Source: Candidatus Chryseopegocella kryptomonas | GTDB lineage: Bacteria; Bacteroidota; Ignavibacteria; Kryptoniales; Kryptoniaceae | Reading direction: 5' to 3' | NCBI RefSeq assembly: GCF_001536065.1 | Contig: NZ_CZVW01000005.1 | Coordinates: forward strand, 61,855-125,854 | Length of the DNA: 64,000 nucleotides | In this document: piece after piece, positions 46,518 through 55,836 of the stretch | Layout: each line of letters opens with the position of its first letter | How positions within the stretch are numbered: the stretch's first letter is position 1 | Translations under genes and position numbers: made by a program | Notes under the pieces: model-generated | Database searches by the model: none | Told to the model about the DNA's origin: nothing | Seen by the model: only the letters and a program-made list of their open reading frames with translations

Positions 46518-47546
46518 ATGTTTAACAAAGAATTGAAAGAAATACGCAAATCTCACATAACGGTCGGATTTTTTTACGAAGCCGGGAGCGAACTCTTCAA
46601 GTTGAAAACTTTAAATGGTGAGGTTGGATTTGATAGAAAGATAACTGATAAAAATATACATCGCCCGGGACTTGCCCTTGCTGGTTATGTTGAACTTTTC
46701 ACTTACAATAGAATTCAAGTTTTTGGAAATACCGAGATAAGATATTTGCAAAGTTTAACGCCAGAAAATCGGATTAAGTCAATTCAAAACATACTTCAGT
46801 TTGAAATTCCCTGCGTTGTGATAACGAATGATAATGTGCTTCCGGATAATTTGCTTGATCTTTTCACGGAGAAAAAAATTTCCGTTTTTCAGACACCGCT
46901 TGAGACAACGAAACTTGTCTATTTCATAAGCGACTTTCTTGATGATCAATTTGCACCTCAAACCGTCGTTCACGGCGATCTTGTTGATGTTTATGGGATC
47001 GGGCTCTTGTTTGTGGGTCGTTCCGGGATCGGAAAAAGTGAAATTGCGCTTGATCTAATTGAACGTGGGCATCGCCTCGTAGCAGATGATGTCGTCCTGA
47101 TAACGAAAAAAGGTGAGAATATACTCATCGGAACTTGCAACACCGTGACTAAACATTTTATGGAAATACGAGGTCTCGGGATAATTGATGTAAAAAACAT
47201 GTTCGGAATAAGAGCGATAAGATACCAAAAGAGAATTGAAGTTGTCGTTGAACTTCTTGATTGGGATCCGAAAGAAGAATACACAAGGACAGGGCTTGAC
47301 GAAGAAAAAATTTCAATCCTCGGCGTTGAAATTCCACTTGTTAAACTTCCTATATTCCCCGGCAAAAACATAACCGTAATTGCGGAAGTAATTGCGCTTA
47401 ATCATCTTTTGAAACATTACGGATATGATTCAGCAAAAGAATTCAACAAAAACCTTGAAACTATCCTCAAAAAGAAAACGTCTGTATTAAAAGAAGATTT
47501 CCCGATTGAAAGAATCACAAAATACTTTGAACACGACTTTGAATAA
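46518..47546 (+). CDS. hprK: HPr kinase/phosphorylase
   Basis: A 342-residue enzyme that phosphorylates HPr on serine and reverses it. The P-loop reads LFVGRSGIGKSEIALDLIER near residues 156-175, and the family-specific RGLGIIDVKNMFGIRAIRYQ near 214-233 follows. The N-terminal domain (1-130) is the MurF-like module. No PTS gene or HPr is in the window. In non-Firmicutes HprK often regulates other processes, and the tight link with hpf suggests starvation signalling (inference). Confidence 0.95.
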   Translation: MFNKELKEIRKSHITVGFFYEAGSELFKLKTLNGEVGFDRKITDKNIHRPGLALAGYVELFTYNRIQVFGNTEIRYLQSLTPENRIKSIQNILQFEIPCVVITNDNVLPDNLLDLFTEKKISVFQTPLETTKLVYFISDFLDDQFAPQTVVHGDLVDVYGIGLLFVGRSGIGKSEIALDLIERGHRLVADDVVLITKKGENILIGTCNTVTKHFMEIRGLGIIDVKNMFGIRAIRYQKRIEVVVELLDWDPKEEYTRTGLDEEKISILGVEIPLVKLPIFPGKNITVIAEVIALNHLLKHYGYDSAKEFNKNLETILKKKTSVLKEDFPIERITKYFEHDFE

Positions 47547-47562
47547 ATAAAAGCGAGATTAA

Positions 47563-49155
47563 ATGCGGATTAATCATCTTCTTCTGTTCTTTTTACTTCT
47601 GACATCATTATTCTTCACAAGTTGCCGAAGAGCACAAAAACAAAACTACATAGTCATAGGTAGCACAATTGATATTGATTCTTTCAACCCTTACTTGAGC
47701 ACTTCTCTTTTTACACAAGATTTGCTTGACAGAGTTTATCTACGGCTTGCGATTGAACAGGAAGATTATCGGACATTCAAGCCTCTTCTTGCAAAACGAT
47801 GGGAATGGTCAAAAGATTCAACGCAGATAACTTTTTACTTGAGAAATGATGTCTTTTGGACGGATGGTGTTAAAACGACCGCTTACGATGTTGAATTTAG
47901 TTTCAAATGTGCAACTTCTCCCGAAGTTGCGTGGTTAAATGCGGAAGATATAACAAGAAACATTGAATATGTCAAAGCCTTGAATGAGACAACGCTTGTG
48001 GTAAAATACAGGTATGTTTATCCGTATCAATTAACAGATATAAACGATGTGTGGATAGTTCCAAAACATATCTATGAAAAAATTCCTTTCTCAGAATGGA
48101 GAAGGAATGGTTATTTTGACGAAAAACCCGTGACGAATGGACCTTACAAAGTCGCAAGGTGGGAAAGAGGACAATTGATTGAACTTGTTAAAAATGAAAA
48201 TTATTTTGACAAAAGTTATCCAAAGATTGAAAGAGTGTTTGTTAAGATCGTGCCGAATGAAGCAAATTTAATTTTGCAATTTTTAAACGGTGAAATTGAT
48301 GTCCTTCCATCAATTCCGCCAGCCGTCGCTGAAAAATATGAAAACAGCCCAGATGTTAAATTCATTCGTTATCCATTTCTTGCTTATGAATACATCGGTT
48401 GGAATCAAAGAAATCCAATTTTTGCGGATAAAAAAGTTCGTCAAGCGTTATCATACGGAATAAATGTTGATGAGATAATAAAAGCGATTTTGAAAGGAAA
48501 TGCGGTTCGCTCAACTTCGCCTTTTCCATCTATCTTCTGGGCTCACAATGAAAAATTGAAACCATATCCTTACGACATAGAAAAAGCAAGAAAACTACTC
48601 CATGAAGCGGGATGGAAAGATTCAGATGGCGATGGAATACTTGACAAAATTATAAACGGTAAAAAAGTTGACTTCAAATTCACTCTTATAACAAACGCAG
48701 AAAATCAAACGAGAAAAGAAATTGCAACCGCAGTCCAAAATGACCTTGCAAAACTTGGAATAAAAATGGAAATTCAAGTTTATGAGTTCAATACTTTTAT
48801 GAGACACATACTGACGAAAAATTTTGATGCGGTTATATCGGGATGGAGAGTTGCAACAAAACCTGACCTAACAACTGTGTTTCACAGCGAAGCAATAAAA
48901 TCGGGACATAACTTCGTGTCTTATTCAAATCCATATTTTGATAGGTTAAATGATTCTGCATCTGTGATGAACAATTTGAACAACGCAAAAATTTTATGGG
49001 ATAAAATTCAGGAGATAATTTACGAGGATCAACCATATACTTTCCTTTACGAACCTGTGAGGATAAGCGGAATAAGTAAAAGGATAAAACCTGAAACTGT
49101 GAAAATGAACAGCATAAGTTTCCTTTACAATCTCCACGAGTGGGAATTAAAGTAA
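47563..49155 (+). CDS. Peptide/nickel-type ABC transporter substrate-binding lipoprotein
   Basis: A 530-residue family 5 solute-binding protein. The signal peptide ends at a lipobox (SLFFTSC, Cys near residue 21). Family markers: GSTIDIDSFNPYLSTS near 33, SITFYLRNDVFWTDG-like text near 90 (here QITFYLRNDVFWTDG), NPIFADKKVRQALSYGINVD near 283, and LLHEAGWKDSDGDG near 345. Ligand class (peptide, sugar, nickel) cannot be settled. Two permeases follow, but no ATPase genes; ATPases must be encoded elsewhere. Confidence 0.93.
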   Translation: MRINHLLLFFLLLTSLFFTSCRRAQKQNYIVIGSTIDIDSFNPYLSTSLFTQDLLDRVYLRLAIEQEDYRTFKPLLAKRWEWSKDSTQITFYLRNDVFWTDGVKTTAYDVEFSFKCATSPEVAWLNAEDITRNIEYVKALNETTLVVKYRYVYPYQLTDINDVWIVPKHIYEKIPFSEWRRNGYFDEKPVTNGPYKVARWERGQLIELVKNENYFDKSYPKIERVFVKIVPNEANLILQFLNGEIDVLPSIPPAVAEKYENSPDVKFIRYPFLAYEYIGWNQRNPIFADKKVRQALSYGINVDEIIKAILKGNAVRSTSPFPSIFWAHNEKLKPYPYDIEKARKLLHEAGWKDSDGDGILDKIINGKKVDFKFTLITNAENQTRKEIATAVQNDLAKLGIKMEIQVYEFNTFMRHILTKNFDAVISGWRVATKPDLTTVFHSEAIKSGHNFVSYSNPYFDRLNDSASVMNNLNNAKILWDKIQEIIYEDQPYTFLYEPVRISGISKRIKPETVKMNSISFLYNLHEWELK

Positions 49156-49165
49156 AACTTTGCAA

Positions 49166-50131
49166 ATGCTTTATATCTTAAAACGAATTGTCAATTCAAT
49201 CTTTCTCTCTTTTGGAATAGCAACAATTGTCTTTTTTCTGTTGAGAATTCTTCCATCTGCTTCATTTTCCGACATTTATCTTAATCCACGATTGTCCGAA
49301 GATGTTTTATCCCGTTTAAAAGTTGCCTATGGACTTGACAAGCCAGTATTAATTCAATTTTTGAATTGGTTGAAGGAAATTTTAACAGGCAATCTTGGAT
49401 TTTCGTTTATCTACCGTAAGCCGGTAATAAATTGTATTGGTGAAGCAATCCTTTTTACACTTACGATTGGAATTCCAGCTCTTATTTTAAGTTTTGGCTT
49501 TGGGATTTTCATCGGTGTTCAATCTGCACGAAAAAGGGGAAAGACAGTGGATCGGATTTTAAATTTGTCTTTTTTGATCCTGTATTCAATTCCGTCATTT
49601 TGGCTTGGGATTGTTTTAATTTTAATTTTTAGTTACACGCTTGGAATTTTCCCGTCATCAGGTTTGCGTTCAATTAATTTTAACGAGATGAATTTTTTTG
49701 AGAAAATTTTTGATATGTTTATGCATATTGTTTTGCCATCAACGACTTTGAGCATTGCCCCGATGGCTGCAATTGCAAGATTCACAAGAAACACGATGTT
49801 AAATGTTTTATCTCAAACATACATCAAAACAGCAAAAGCCAAAGGGCTTGACGAACGCACAATTTTCTATCGCCACGCTCTTCCAAATGCGCTTATTCCA
49901 GTGATTACATTATTTGGACTTTATCTTCCTTTCTTTTTTGCTGGTTCAATTGTCGTTGAAGAAATTTTTTCAATCCCGGGCATAGGGAAATTGATGGCCG
50001 ATTCAATTTTTCAGCGTGATTATCCTTTGACAGTTGGAATAACTTTGTTCGTTTCTTTCATCGTCATAATTGGAAATTTGATCTCCGATATTCTTTACTC
50101 AATTTTTGACCCAAGGATAAGGTTAAAATGA
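49166..50131 (+). CDS. ABC transporter permease (DppB/OppB type)
   Basis: An inner-membrane permease of about 321 residues with six helices. Typical features: MLYILKRIVNSIFLSFGIAT at the start, the YGLDKPVLIQFLNWLKEIL segment and the ATPase-docking EAA loop KTAKAKGLDERTIFYRHALP near 232-251, then VEEIFSIPGIGKL. I chose ATG 49166 over a TTG 6 bases upstream. It pairs with the next permease and the binding protein before it. Confidence 0.93.
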   Translation: MLYILKRIVNSIFLSFGIATIVFFLLRILPSASFSDIYLNPRLSEDVLSRLKVAYGLDKPVLIQFLNWLKEILTGNLGFSFIYRKPVINCIGEAILFTLTIGIPALILSFGFGIFIGVQSARKRGKTVDRILNLSFLILYSIPSFWLGIVLILIFSYTLGIFPSSGLRSINFNEMNFFEKIFDMFMHIVLPSTTLSIAPMAAIARFTRNTMLNVLSQTYIKTAKAKGLDERTIFYRHALPNALIPVITLFGLYLPFFFAGSIVVEEIFSIPGIGKLMADSIFQRDYPLTVGITLFVSFIVIIGNLISDILYSIFDPRIRLK

Positions 50132-51051
50132 AAAAGCAAAGGCAAATAATTTTCGTTGCGTCTTTCATCATTGCTTACATTTTAATTTCGGATTTTATTT
50201 TACCGTTTGACCCGTTCATTTCACCTGACAAAGAAAATCTTTCATCTCTTCCACCATTTTCAATTGCTTACGAACTAAATCTCAAAAACGGAGAAAAAAT
50301 AGTTGTGCTTGATTATAAATTTGAAGATGCATTCATTCTATATCAGCAAAAATTCAAAGCAGGGAGAATTGAAAAAGAGAAAATTGAAAAAATCAAAACA
50401 TTTATTTTTCTGCTCGGGACGGATAATTTAGGAAGAGATGTGTTAAGTAGAACAATTTATGGTGGGAAGATTTCGCTTATAATTGGAGTGATTTCAGCGT
50501 TGATTTCTTTTATAATTGGAACTGCGATAGGAGCTTTTGCGGGTTATTTTGGAGGGATAGTTGATAAAATTTTAATGCGCCTTACAGATGTATTTCTCGC
50601 CTTTCCAAAATTATTTTTGATTCTTGTCGTAATTGCATTCACTCACACGCAGACAATTTTGAGTTTGATTTTAATTCTCTCACTTCTCAATTGGATGGGG
50701 ATAGCACGACTTATTAGAGCCGAATTTTTAAAGGTCAAAGGAATGGAATTCATAACAGTTCTTGAATCAATGGGTTTACCCGACTTAACAATTGCGGTTA
50801 AGCACATTCTTCCAAACGCAATTTTACCAGCGCTCATAAGCATACCGCTTATAACGGGAGATGTAATACTTACGGAGTCAATTTTGAGTTTTCTTGGCTT
50901 CGGGATTCAACCTCCTATTCCAACTTGGGGAAATATGATAAGTGAGGCGGAGAAAAATTTGCTTTCAACTTGGTGGCTTCCGATATTGCCCGGGATTTTG
51001 ATTTCAGGGACTGTTTTGATGATGAATTTGATTTCACAGCCCGAAACTTAA
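50128..51051 (+). CDS. ABC transporter permease (DppC/OppC type) with atypical ends
   Basis: A 307-residue permease. The core is standard: FLLGTDNLGRDVLSRTIYGG near 93-112, the EAA loop VLESMGLPDLTIAVKHILPN near 211-230 and ILSFLGFGIQPPIPTWGNMI near 253-272. Two oddities: an extra 50-residue hydrophilic piece (ELNLKNGEKIVVLDYKFEDA and following) between the first helix and the core, and an abrupt C-terminus (MMNLISQPET) lacking the usual GDxLRDxLDPR. Overlaps the previous permease by 4 bases. Confidence 0.9.
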   Translation: MKKQRQIIFVASFIIAYILISDFILPFDPFISPDKENLSSLPPFSIAYELNLKNGEKIVVLDYKFEDAFILYQQKFKAGRIEKEKIEKIKTFIFLLGTDNLGRDVLSRTIYGGKISLIIGVISALISFIIGTAIGAFAGYFGGIVDKILMRLTDVFLAFPKLFLILVVIAFTHTQTILSLILILSLLNWMGIARLIRAEFLKVKGMEFITVLESMGLPDLTIAVKHILPNAILPALISIPLITGDVILTESILSFLGFGIQPPIPTWGNMISEAEKNLLSTWWLPILPGILISGTVLMMNLISQPET

Positions 51052-51115
51052 TGCTTTTTATTTAAGCCGTGGTTTTGCTATATTATTTATGTTTAAAAAC
51101 AAATTCCTGCACTTT

Positions 51116-51976
51116 ATGGAAATTAATGTCCTTTTCATCGGCGATGTCGTTGGAGAACCAGGAATAAGAATTGTTGAAATGCTTCTTCCGAATTTCAAAA
51201 AAGAATACAAAATAGATTTTTGCATCGCAAACGGGGAAAATCTCGCTGACGGTAAAGGTATAACTCCCGAAACAGCAAAGCGACTTTTCAACGCAGGCGT
51301 TAATGTTATAACAACTGGAAACCATGTATGGGATAAAATTCAACAGGCAAGAGATTTTATCATAAATGAACCAAATGTCCTGCGACCGTTGAATTATCCG
51401 AAAGGAACTTACGGAAAAGGTTATGTCATATACAATCTTCAAAACGGAAAAGGAAAAATTGCGGTTGTAAATCTGCAGGGTAGAGTTTTTCTATATCCGA
51501 TAGATTGTCCATTTAGGGCAATGGAAATGGCTCTTGCAAAAATTTCAAAAGAGACAAAAATCATAATCGTTGATATGCACGCTGACGCAACCGCTGAAAA
51601 GATGGCTATGGGATGGTATCTTGATGGAAGGGTCAGCGCTGTCGTCGGAACTCACACACATATTCCAACAGCTGATGCAAGAATTTTACCGAACGGAACT
51701 GCATACATAACCGATGTTGGGATGACAGGTCCTTATGATTCTGTGATAGGTATGGAAAAGAGAGCTTCAATTTTGAGATTTTTATATCAAACACCGCATA
51801 AATATGAAGTTGCTCAAAACGATGTGAAATTTTCCGGTGTTTTCATTTCAATTGATGCGCAAACTGGGAAAGCGTTGAAGATAGAGAACATAATTTATCC
51901 CGAATTCAACAAAACAATAAACGAAGGGGCACTTCAAAATGCCAGCACAAATAATCAATGGGAAGAAAATATCTGA
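51116..51976 (+). CDS. YmdB-family metallophosphoesterase (TIGR00282)
   Basis: A protein of about 286 residues with the YmdB fold, a metallophosphatase family; B. subtilis YmdB hydrolyses 2',3'-cAMP. Motifs: NVLFIGDVVGEPG at the start, ANGENLADGKGI near 39, TTGNHVWD near 64, DMHADATAEKMAM near 149 and VVGTHTHIPTADARI near 178. I chose ATG 51116 (MEINVLFIGD); ATG 51089 in frame adds nine residues without a better ribosome site. It overlaps folD by 38 bp. Confidence 0.92.
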   Translation: MEINVLFIGDVVGEPGIRIVEMLLPNFKKEYKIDFCIANGENLADGKGITPETAKRLFNAGVNVITTGNHVWDKIQQARDFIINEPNVLRPLNYPKGTYGKGYVIYNLQNGKGKIAVVNLQGRVFLYPIDCPFRAMEMALAKISKETKIIIVDMHADATAEKMAMGWYLDGRVSAVVGTHTHIPTADARILPNGTAYITDVGMTGPYDSVIGMEKRASILRFLYQTPHKYEVAQNDVKFSGVFISIDAQTGKALKIENIIYPEFNKTINEGALQNASTNNQWEENI

Positions 51977-52841
51977 AGAAATTAAACAGGAAGTAAAAAA
52001 ACAAGCAGAAGCACTTTACAAAGAAACGGGCATCGTCCCAGGGCTTGCGTTTATCCTTGTTGGAGATAATCCTGCGTCAAAAGTTTATGTGACTATGAAA
52101 GGGAAAGCGTGTGAAGAACTTGGATTTTATTCAATAACTTTAAAATTGCCAGCTGAAACAACAGAAGAAGAACTGCTTCAAAAAATTCAAAATTTAAATT
52201 CAGATCCAAAAATTCACGGAATCCTTGTTCAACTTCCCTTGCCTTCACACATAAACGAGCAAAAAATTTTACAGGCAATTGATCCGATAAAAGATGTTGA
52301 CGGTTTTCATCCAGTGAATGTTGGGAAACTTGTCATCGGACTTGAAACATATCTTCCATGCACACCTGCGGGAATTCAAGAACTTTTGAAAAGAAGTGGG
52401 ATCAATCCATCTGGAAAACATGTTGTCGTTCTTGGAAGGAGCAACATCGTGGGAAAACCAATTGCCAACATACTTCTTCAAAAGAAAGAGTGGGCAAATG
52501 CAACTGTAACAATCTGCCATACCGGGACAAAAGATATTTCTTATTTTACAAAACAAGCAGATATTTTGATTGTTGCGATGGGAAAACCTGAATTTGTGAA
52601 GGGAGATATGATAAAGCCGGGAGCAGTTGTAATTGATGTCGGAGTTAACAGAGTTGATGACCCATCTTCAGAAAAAGGATACAAACTTGTTGGAGATGTT
52701 CATTTTGAGTCAGCTTATGAAGTTGCCAGCGCTATAACGCCAGTTCCGGGCGGAGTTGGACCTATGACGATAGCAATGCTTATGAAGAACACGCTTCAAG
52801 CTGCGATCAACCAGATTGCGGTAAAACAGCTTTCAAATTAA
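51939..52841 (+). CDS. folD: Methylenetetrahydrofolate dehydrogenase/cyclohydrolase FolD
   Basis: FolD oxidises methylene-THF and hydrolyses methenyl-THF to 10-formyl-THF. The 300-residue protein shows GLAFILVGDNPASKVYVTMK near 34-53 with the catalytic Tyr and Lys, GILVQLPLPSHINEQKIL near 92, CTPAGIQELL near 140, and the NADP site VVVLGRSNIVGKPIANILL near 161-179. The C-terminal TPVPGGVGPMTIAMLM is canonical. Its start lies inside the ymdB end. Confidence 0.97.
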   Translation: MPAQIINGKKISEEIKQEVKKQAEALYKETGIVPGLAFILVGDNPASKVYVTMKGKACEELGFYSITLKLPAETTEEELLQKIQNLNSDPKIHGILVQLPLPSHINEQKILQAIDPIKDVDGFHPVNVGKLVIGLETYLPCTPAGIQELLKRSGINPSGKHVVVLGRSNIVGKPIANILLQKKEWANATVTICHTGTKDISYFTKQADILIVAMGKPEFVKGDMIKPGAVVIDVGVNRVDDPSSEKGYKLVGDVHFESAYEVASAITPVPGGVGPMTIAMLMKNTLQAAINQIAVKQLSN

Positions 52842-52854
52842 ATTTTCTATTGCT

Positions 52855-53613
52855 TTGGAGAAAGTTTTCTTTATATCCGATGTTCATCTCGGGCACGGCT
52901 CAAAAGAAAGCAATCGCATAAAGGAAATAGAGCTTGTTCGCTTTCTCAACTTTGTTGGAGAAAATTCAAAGAAACTTTTTATACTTGGTGATTTTTTTGA
53001 TGTGTGGTTTGAATATAAACTTGCTGTGCCAAAGGGATTTGCAAGAGTTATCGGAAAACTTGCAGAACTTTCGGACAGCGGGGTTGAGATTTTTTACATT
53101 CTCGGAAATCACGATTTCTGGGTGAGAAATTATTTTGAAGATGAGCTTGGGATAAAAGTTTTCAAAGACGATCTTGAAATTGAGATCAACGGGAAAAAAT
53201 TTTACATCTCACACGGCGATGGTTTTTCAAAAAATGATTTTGGTTATAGAATTTTGAGAAAAATTATGCGAAACAAAACAAACATTTTTCTTTACTCTTT
53301 AATTCATCCTGACATCGGGCTTTGGCTTGCTGGGGCTTCATCAAGAAAAAGCAGAGAATACTCTTTAAATCGTGATTCAACGGAAAATGAAAAAGATGTG
53401 ATTGAATTTGCAAGGGGAAAAATAAGTGAAGGTTTTGATTATGTTGTGATGGGACATCTGCACAGACCAAAAATTGAAAAAATTGGGGATGGGTTTTATG
53501 TTAACACTGGCGATTGGCTTTGGAACTTTACATATGGAGTTTTTACAGATAAATTTGAAATAAAAAAGTGGGCTTTTTCAAGTGATGAAGTTGCGAAATT
53601 ATTTCAAAAGTGA
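52855..53613 (+). CDS. LpxH-like UDP-2,3-diacylglucosamine diphosphatase
   Basis: A 252-residue metallophosphoesterase. It starts at TTG 52855 (product MEKVFFISDVHLGHG). Metal ligands lie in SDVHLGHG (near 8-15), LGDFFDVWFE (near 44), ILGNHDFW (near 82), SHGDGFSKND (near 121) and VMGHLHRPK (near 199). LpxH removes UMP to give lipid X in lipid A synthesis; the pattern fits LpxH or the related LpxG/YbbF set. It overlaps the PBP1A gene by about 29 bp. Confidence 0.87.
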   Translation: MEKVFFISDVHLGHGSKESNRIKEIELVRFLNFVGENSKKLFILGDFFDVWFEYKLAVPKGFARVIGKLAELSDSGVEIFYILGNHDFWVRNYFEDELGIKVFKDDLEIEINGKKFYISHGDGFSKNDFGYRILRKIMRNKTNIFLYSLIHPDIGLWLAGASSRKSREYSLNRDSTENEKDVIEFARGKISEGFDYVVMGHLHRPKIEKIGDGFYVNTGDWLWNFTYGVFTDKFEIKKWAFSSDEVAKLFQK

Positions 53614-55834
53614 AATTGATAAAGAAAGGTATTTCAACGACCCCGATTACAGAAGAAAAATTTTACAGAGATTGAAACAGCGTGAGAAATTGAAAAAAAT
53701 AATTTTAATTTCACTTGCTCTCTTGTTCATCGCTTATGTGATTTATCTTATCCTCGGTCTTCCATCGCTTCAACAGCTTGAAAACCCAACTCCTGAACTT
53801 GCAACGAAGGTTTATTCATACGATGGAGAACTTCTCGGTCAATTTTACATCAAGCAAAGAGCTTACACGCCGATTGACAGCATTCCAAAAAATTTGATAA
53901 ATGCTCTTATTGCAACCGAAGATAGAAAATTTTATAAACACTGGGGACTTGACCTTGACAGAATTATAAAAGCGATGGTTAAAAACATTTTAAGTTTTAG
54001 AATTCGTGAAGGCGCAAGCACAATCACACAACAGCTTGCACGAAATCTCTATCTATCGCAGGAAGTTTCAATAACAAGGAAACTGCGGGAAGCGATAACA
54101 GCAATTCAAATAGAGAGAACTTACACGAAGGAAGAAATACTTGAGATGTATCTTAACATTGCCTATTTCGGGATGAATGCATATGGGGTTGAATCTGCTT
54201 CGTTTGTTTATTTCGGGAAAAGTCCAACTGAACTCACGCTTGCGGAGTGCGCTCTTTTAGTTGGAATGTTAAGATCACCTGCAAGATACAACCCATTTGA
54301 GTATCCAGATAGAGCGATAAGAATTAGAGATGTGGTTTTGAGAAATATGCTTGTAACAGGTTTCATCACAAACGAAGAATATGAGAAAGCAAGAAAAGAA
54401 CCGCTTAACTTGAATCGCAGTCGTGAGTATATTTATTCAGGGATTGCGCCTCATTTTCTTGAATATGTGAGATTTCAACTTCAAAAGAAGGCGGAAAAAT
54501 ACGGATTTAACATCTATAGAGATGGGCTTGTGGTTTACACCACGCTTGATGCACGGATGCAAAGGTATGCAATTAAAGCGGTAAAAGAACAACTTGATGA
54601 ATTGCAAAAAGAATTTGACAAGGCGTGGAAATGGGATAAAAATCTTTTGAATCAAATTCTTGATAAAGCAATAAAACAAAGCCCGAAATATCTTGAAGCA
54701 GATTCATCTGAAAAACCGAAAGTTTATAAAGAGTTATTGAACAATCAATCTTTCGTTGATTCGGTTAAAAGAGAAGCAACAAGAATTCAAGCTGGCTTCG
54801 TTGCGATTGAACCTCAAACTGGATACATAAAAGCGATGGTTGGAAGCTCAAATTTTGAAGTTTTCAAATATGGTTTAAACCATGTCACGCAGATAAAAAG
54901 ACAACCGGGCTCTGCGTTCAAACCTTTTGTTTATACAGTTGCAATTGACAATGGCTACTCACCTGCATATCAACTTCTGAATCAACCGATAACGATAATA
55001 ATGGCAAATGGAGAGAAATGGACGCCTTCAAATTTTGATGGCTCATTCGGTGGGAAAGTGACTTTAAGAGAAGCTCTGAAAATGTCAATAAATGTCGTCG
55101 CAGTGAGAGTTTTACAAGAGCTTGCTCCAATGAATCAGGTTATTGATTACGCACATAGAATGGGAATAACAACCGAGATACCGCCTTATGAGTCAATTGC
55201 GCTCGGAACGGCGGAAGTTATTCCACTTCAACTTGTTTCAGCTTATGGAACATTTGCAAATGAAGGTGTGTATGTTGAGCCAGTTGCAATTTTAAGAATT
55301 GAAGACAGATTCGGCAATGTGATTGAAGAAGCAAAACCTGAAAAAAGAGAGGTCATAAGCCGTGAGACAGCTTATATAATTACGAATATGCTTGAAGATG
55401 CTGTAAATTCTGGAACGGGAACACGTGTTAGGCAATTTTTCCATCTACCCTGCGCCGGAAAAACCGGAACGACACAAGATTTTGCAGATGCTTGGTTCAT
55501 AGGTTATACGCCAAATCTTGTCGCAGGCGTATGGCTTGGATTTGACGATAGAAGAATAACTTTCGGTGGAAATTTCGGTCAAGGCGGAAGAGCTGCTGCT
55601 CCATTGTGGGGAAGATTTATGAAATATGTTTATGACGATCCTGAAATAAATATGCCAATTCTTGATTTTGAACAACCTCCGGATGTCGTAAGTGCGACGA
55701 TATGCGCAGAATCCCAAAAACTTGCAACTCCATATTGCCCGCAAAAAATTACCGACCTTTTCATCAGAAAATATCTCCCCACGAAACAATGCGATATCCA
55801 CACATCTGAACAAAAACCAAGAATTATGTTTTAA
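53585..55834 (+). CDS. Class A penicillin-binding protein (PBP1A)
   Basis: A bifunctional peptidoglycan glycosyltransferase/transpeptidase of 749 residues, single-span inner-membrane protein (helix about 38-58). The GT51 domain shows ATEDRKFYKHWGLDLDRI near 109 and EGASTITQQLARNLYLSQ near 141. The transpeptidase has GSAFKPFVYTVA (catalytic Ser in SAFK), MSINVVAVRV (SxN) and the CAGKTGTTQDFADAWFIGYT block with KTGTT. A Cys-rich tail (ICAESQKLATPYCPQK) ends the protein. Start ATG 53585 is preferred over the adjacent GTG. Confidence 0.95.
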   Translation: MKLRNYFKSEIDKERYFNDPDYRRKILQRLKQREKLKKIILISLALLFIAYVIYLILGLPSLQQLENPTPELATKVYSYDGELLGQFYIKQRAYTPIDSIPKNLINALIATEDRKFYKHWGLDLDRIIKAMVKNILSFRIREGASTITQQLARNLYLSQEVSITRKLREAITAIQIERTYTKEEILEMYLNIAYFGMNAYGVESASFVYFGKSPTELTLAECALLVGMLRSPARYNPFEYPDRAIRIRDVVLRNMLVTGFITNEEYEKARKEPLNLNRSREYIYSGIAPHFLEYVRFQLQKKAEKYGFNIYRDGLVVYTTLDARMQRYAIKAVKEQLDELQKEFDKAWKWDKNLLNQILDKAIKQSPKYLEADSSEKPKVYKELLNNQSFVDSVKREATRIQAGFVAIEPQTGYIKAMVGSSNFEVFKYGLNHVTQIKRQPGSAFKPFVYTVAIDNGYSPAYQLLNQPITIIMANGEKWTPSNFDGSFGGKVTLREALKMSINVVAVRVLQELAPMNQVIDYAHRMGITTEIPPYESIALGTAEVIPLQLVSAYGTFANEGVYVEPVAILRIEDRFGNVIEEAKPEKREVISRETAYIITNMLEDAVNSGTGTRVRQFFHLPCAGKTGTTQDFADAWFIGYTPNLVAGVWLGFDDRRITFGGNFGQGGRAAAPLWGRFMKYVYDDPEINMPILDFEQPPDVVSATICAESQKLATPYCPQKITDLFIRKYLPTKQCDIHTSEQKPRIMF

Positions 55835-55836
55835 GG

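Noticed and set aside
47563..51051. Complete Opp/Dpp operon
   Set aside because: Only the binding protein and two permeases are present; no ATPase genes are adjacent.
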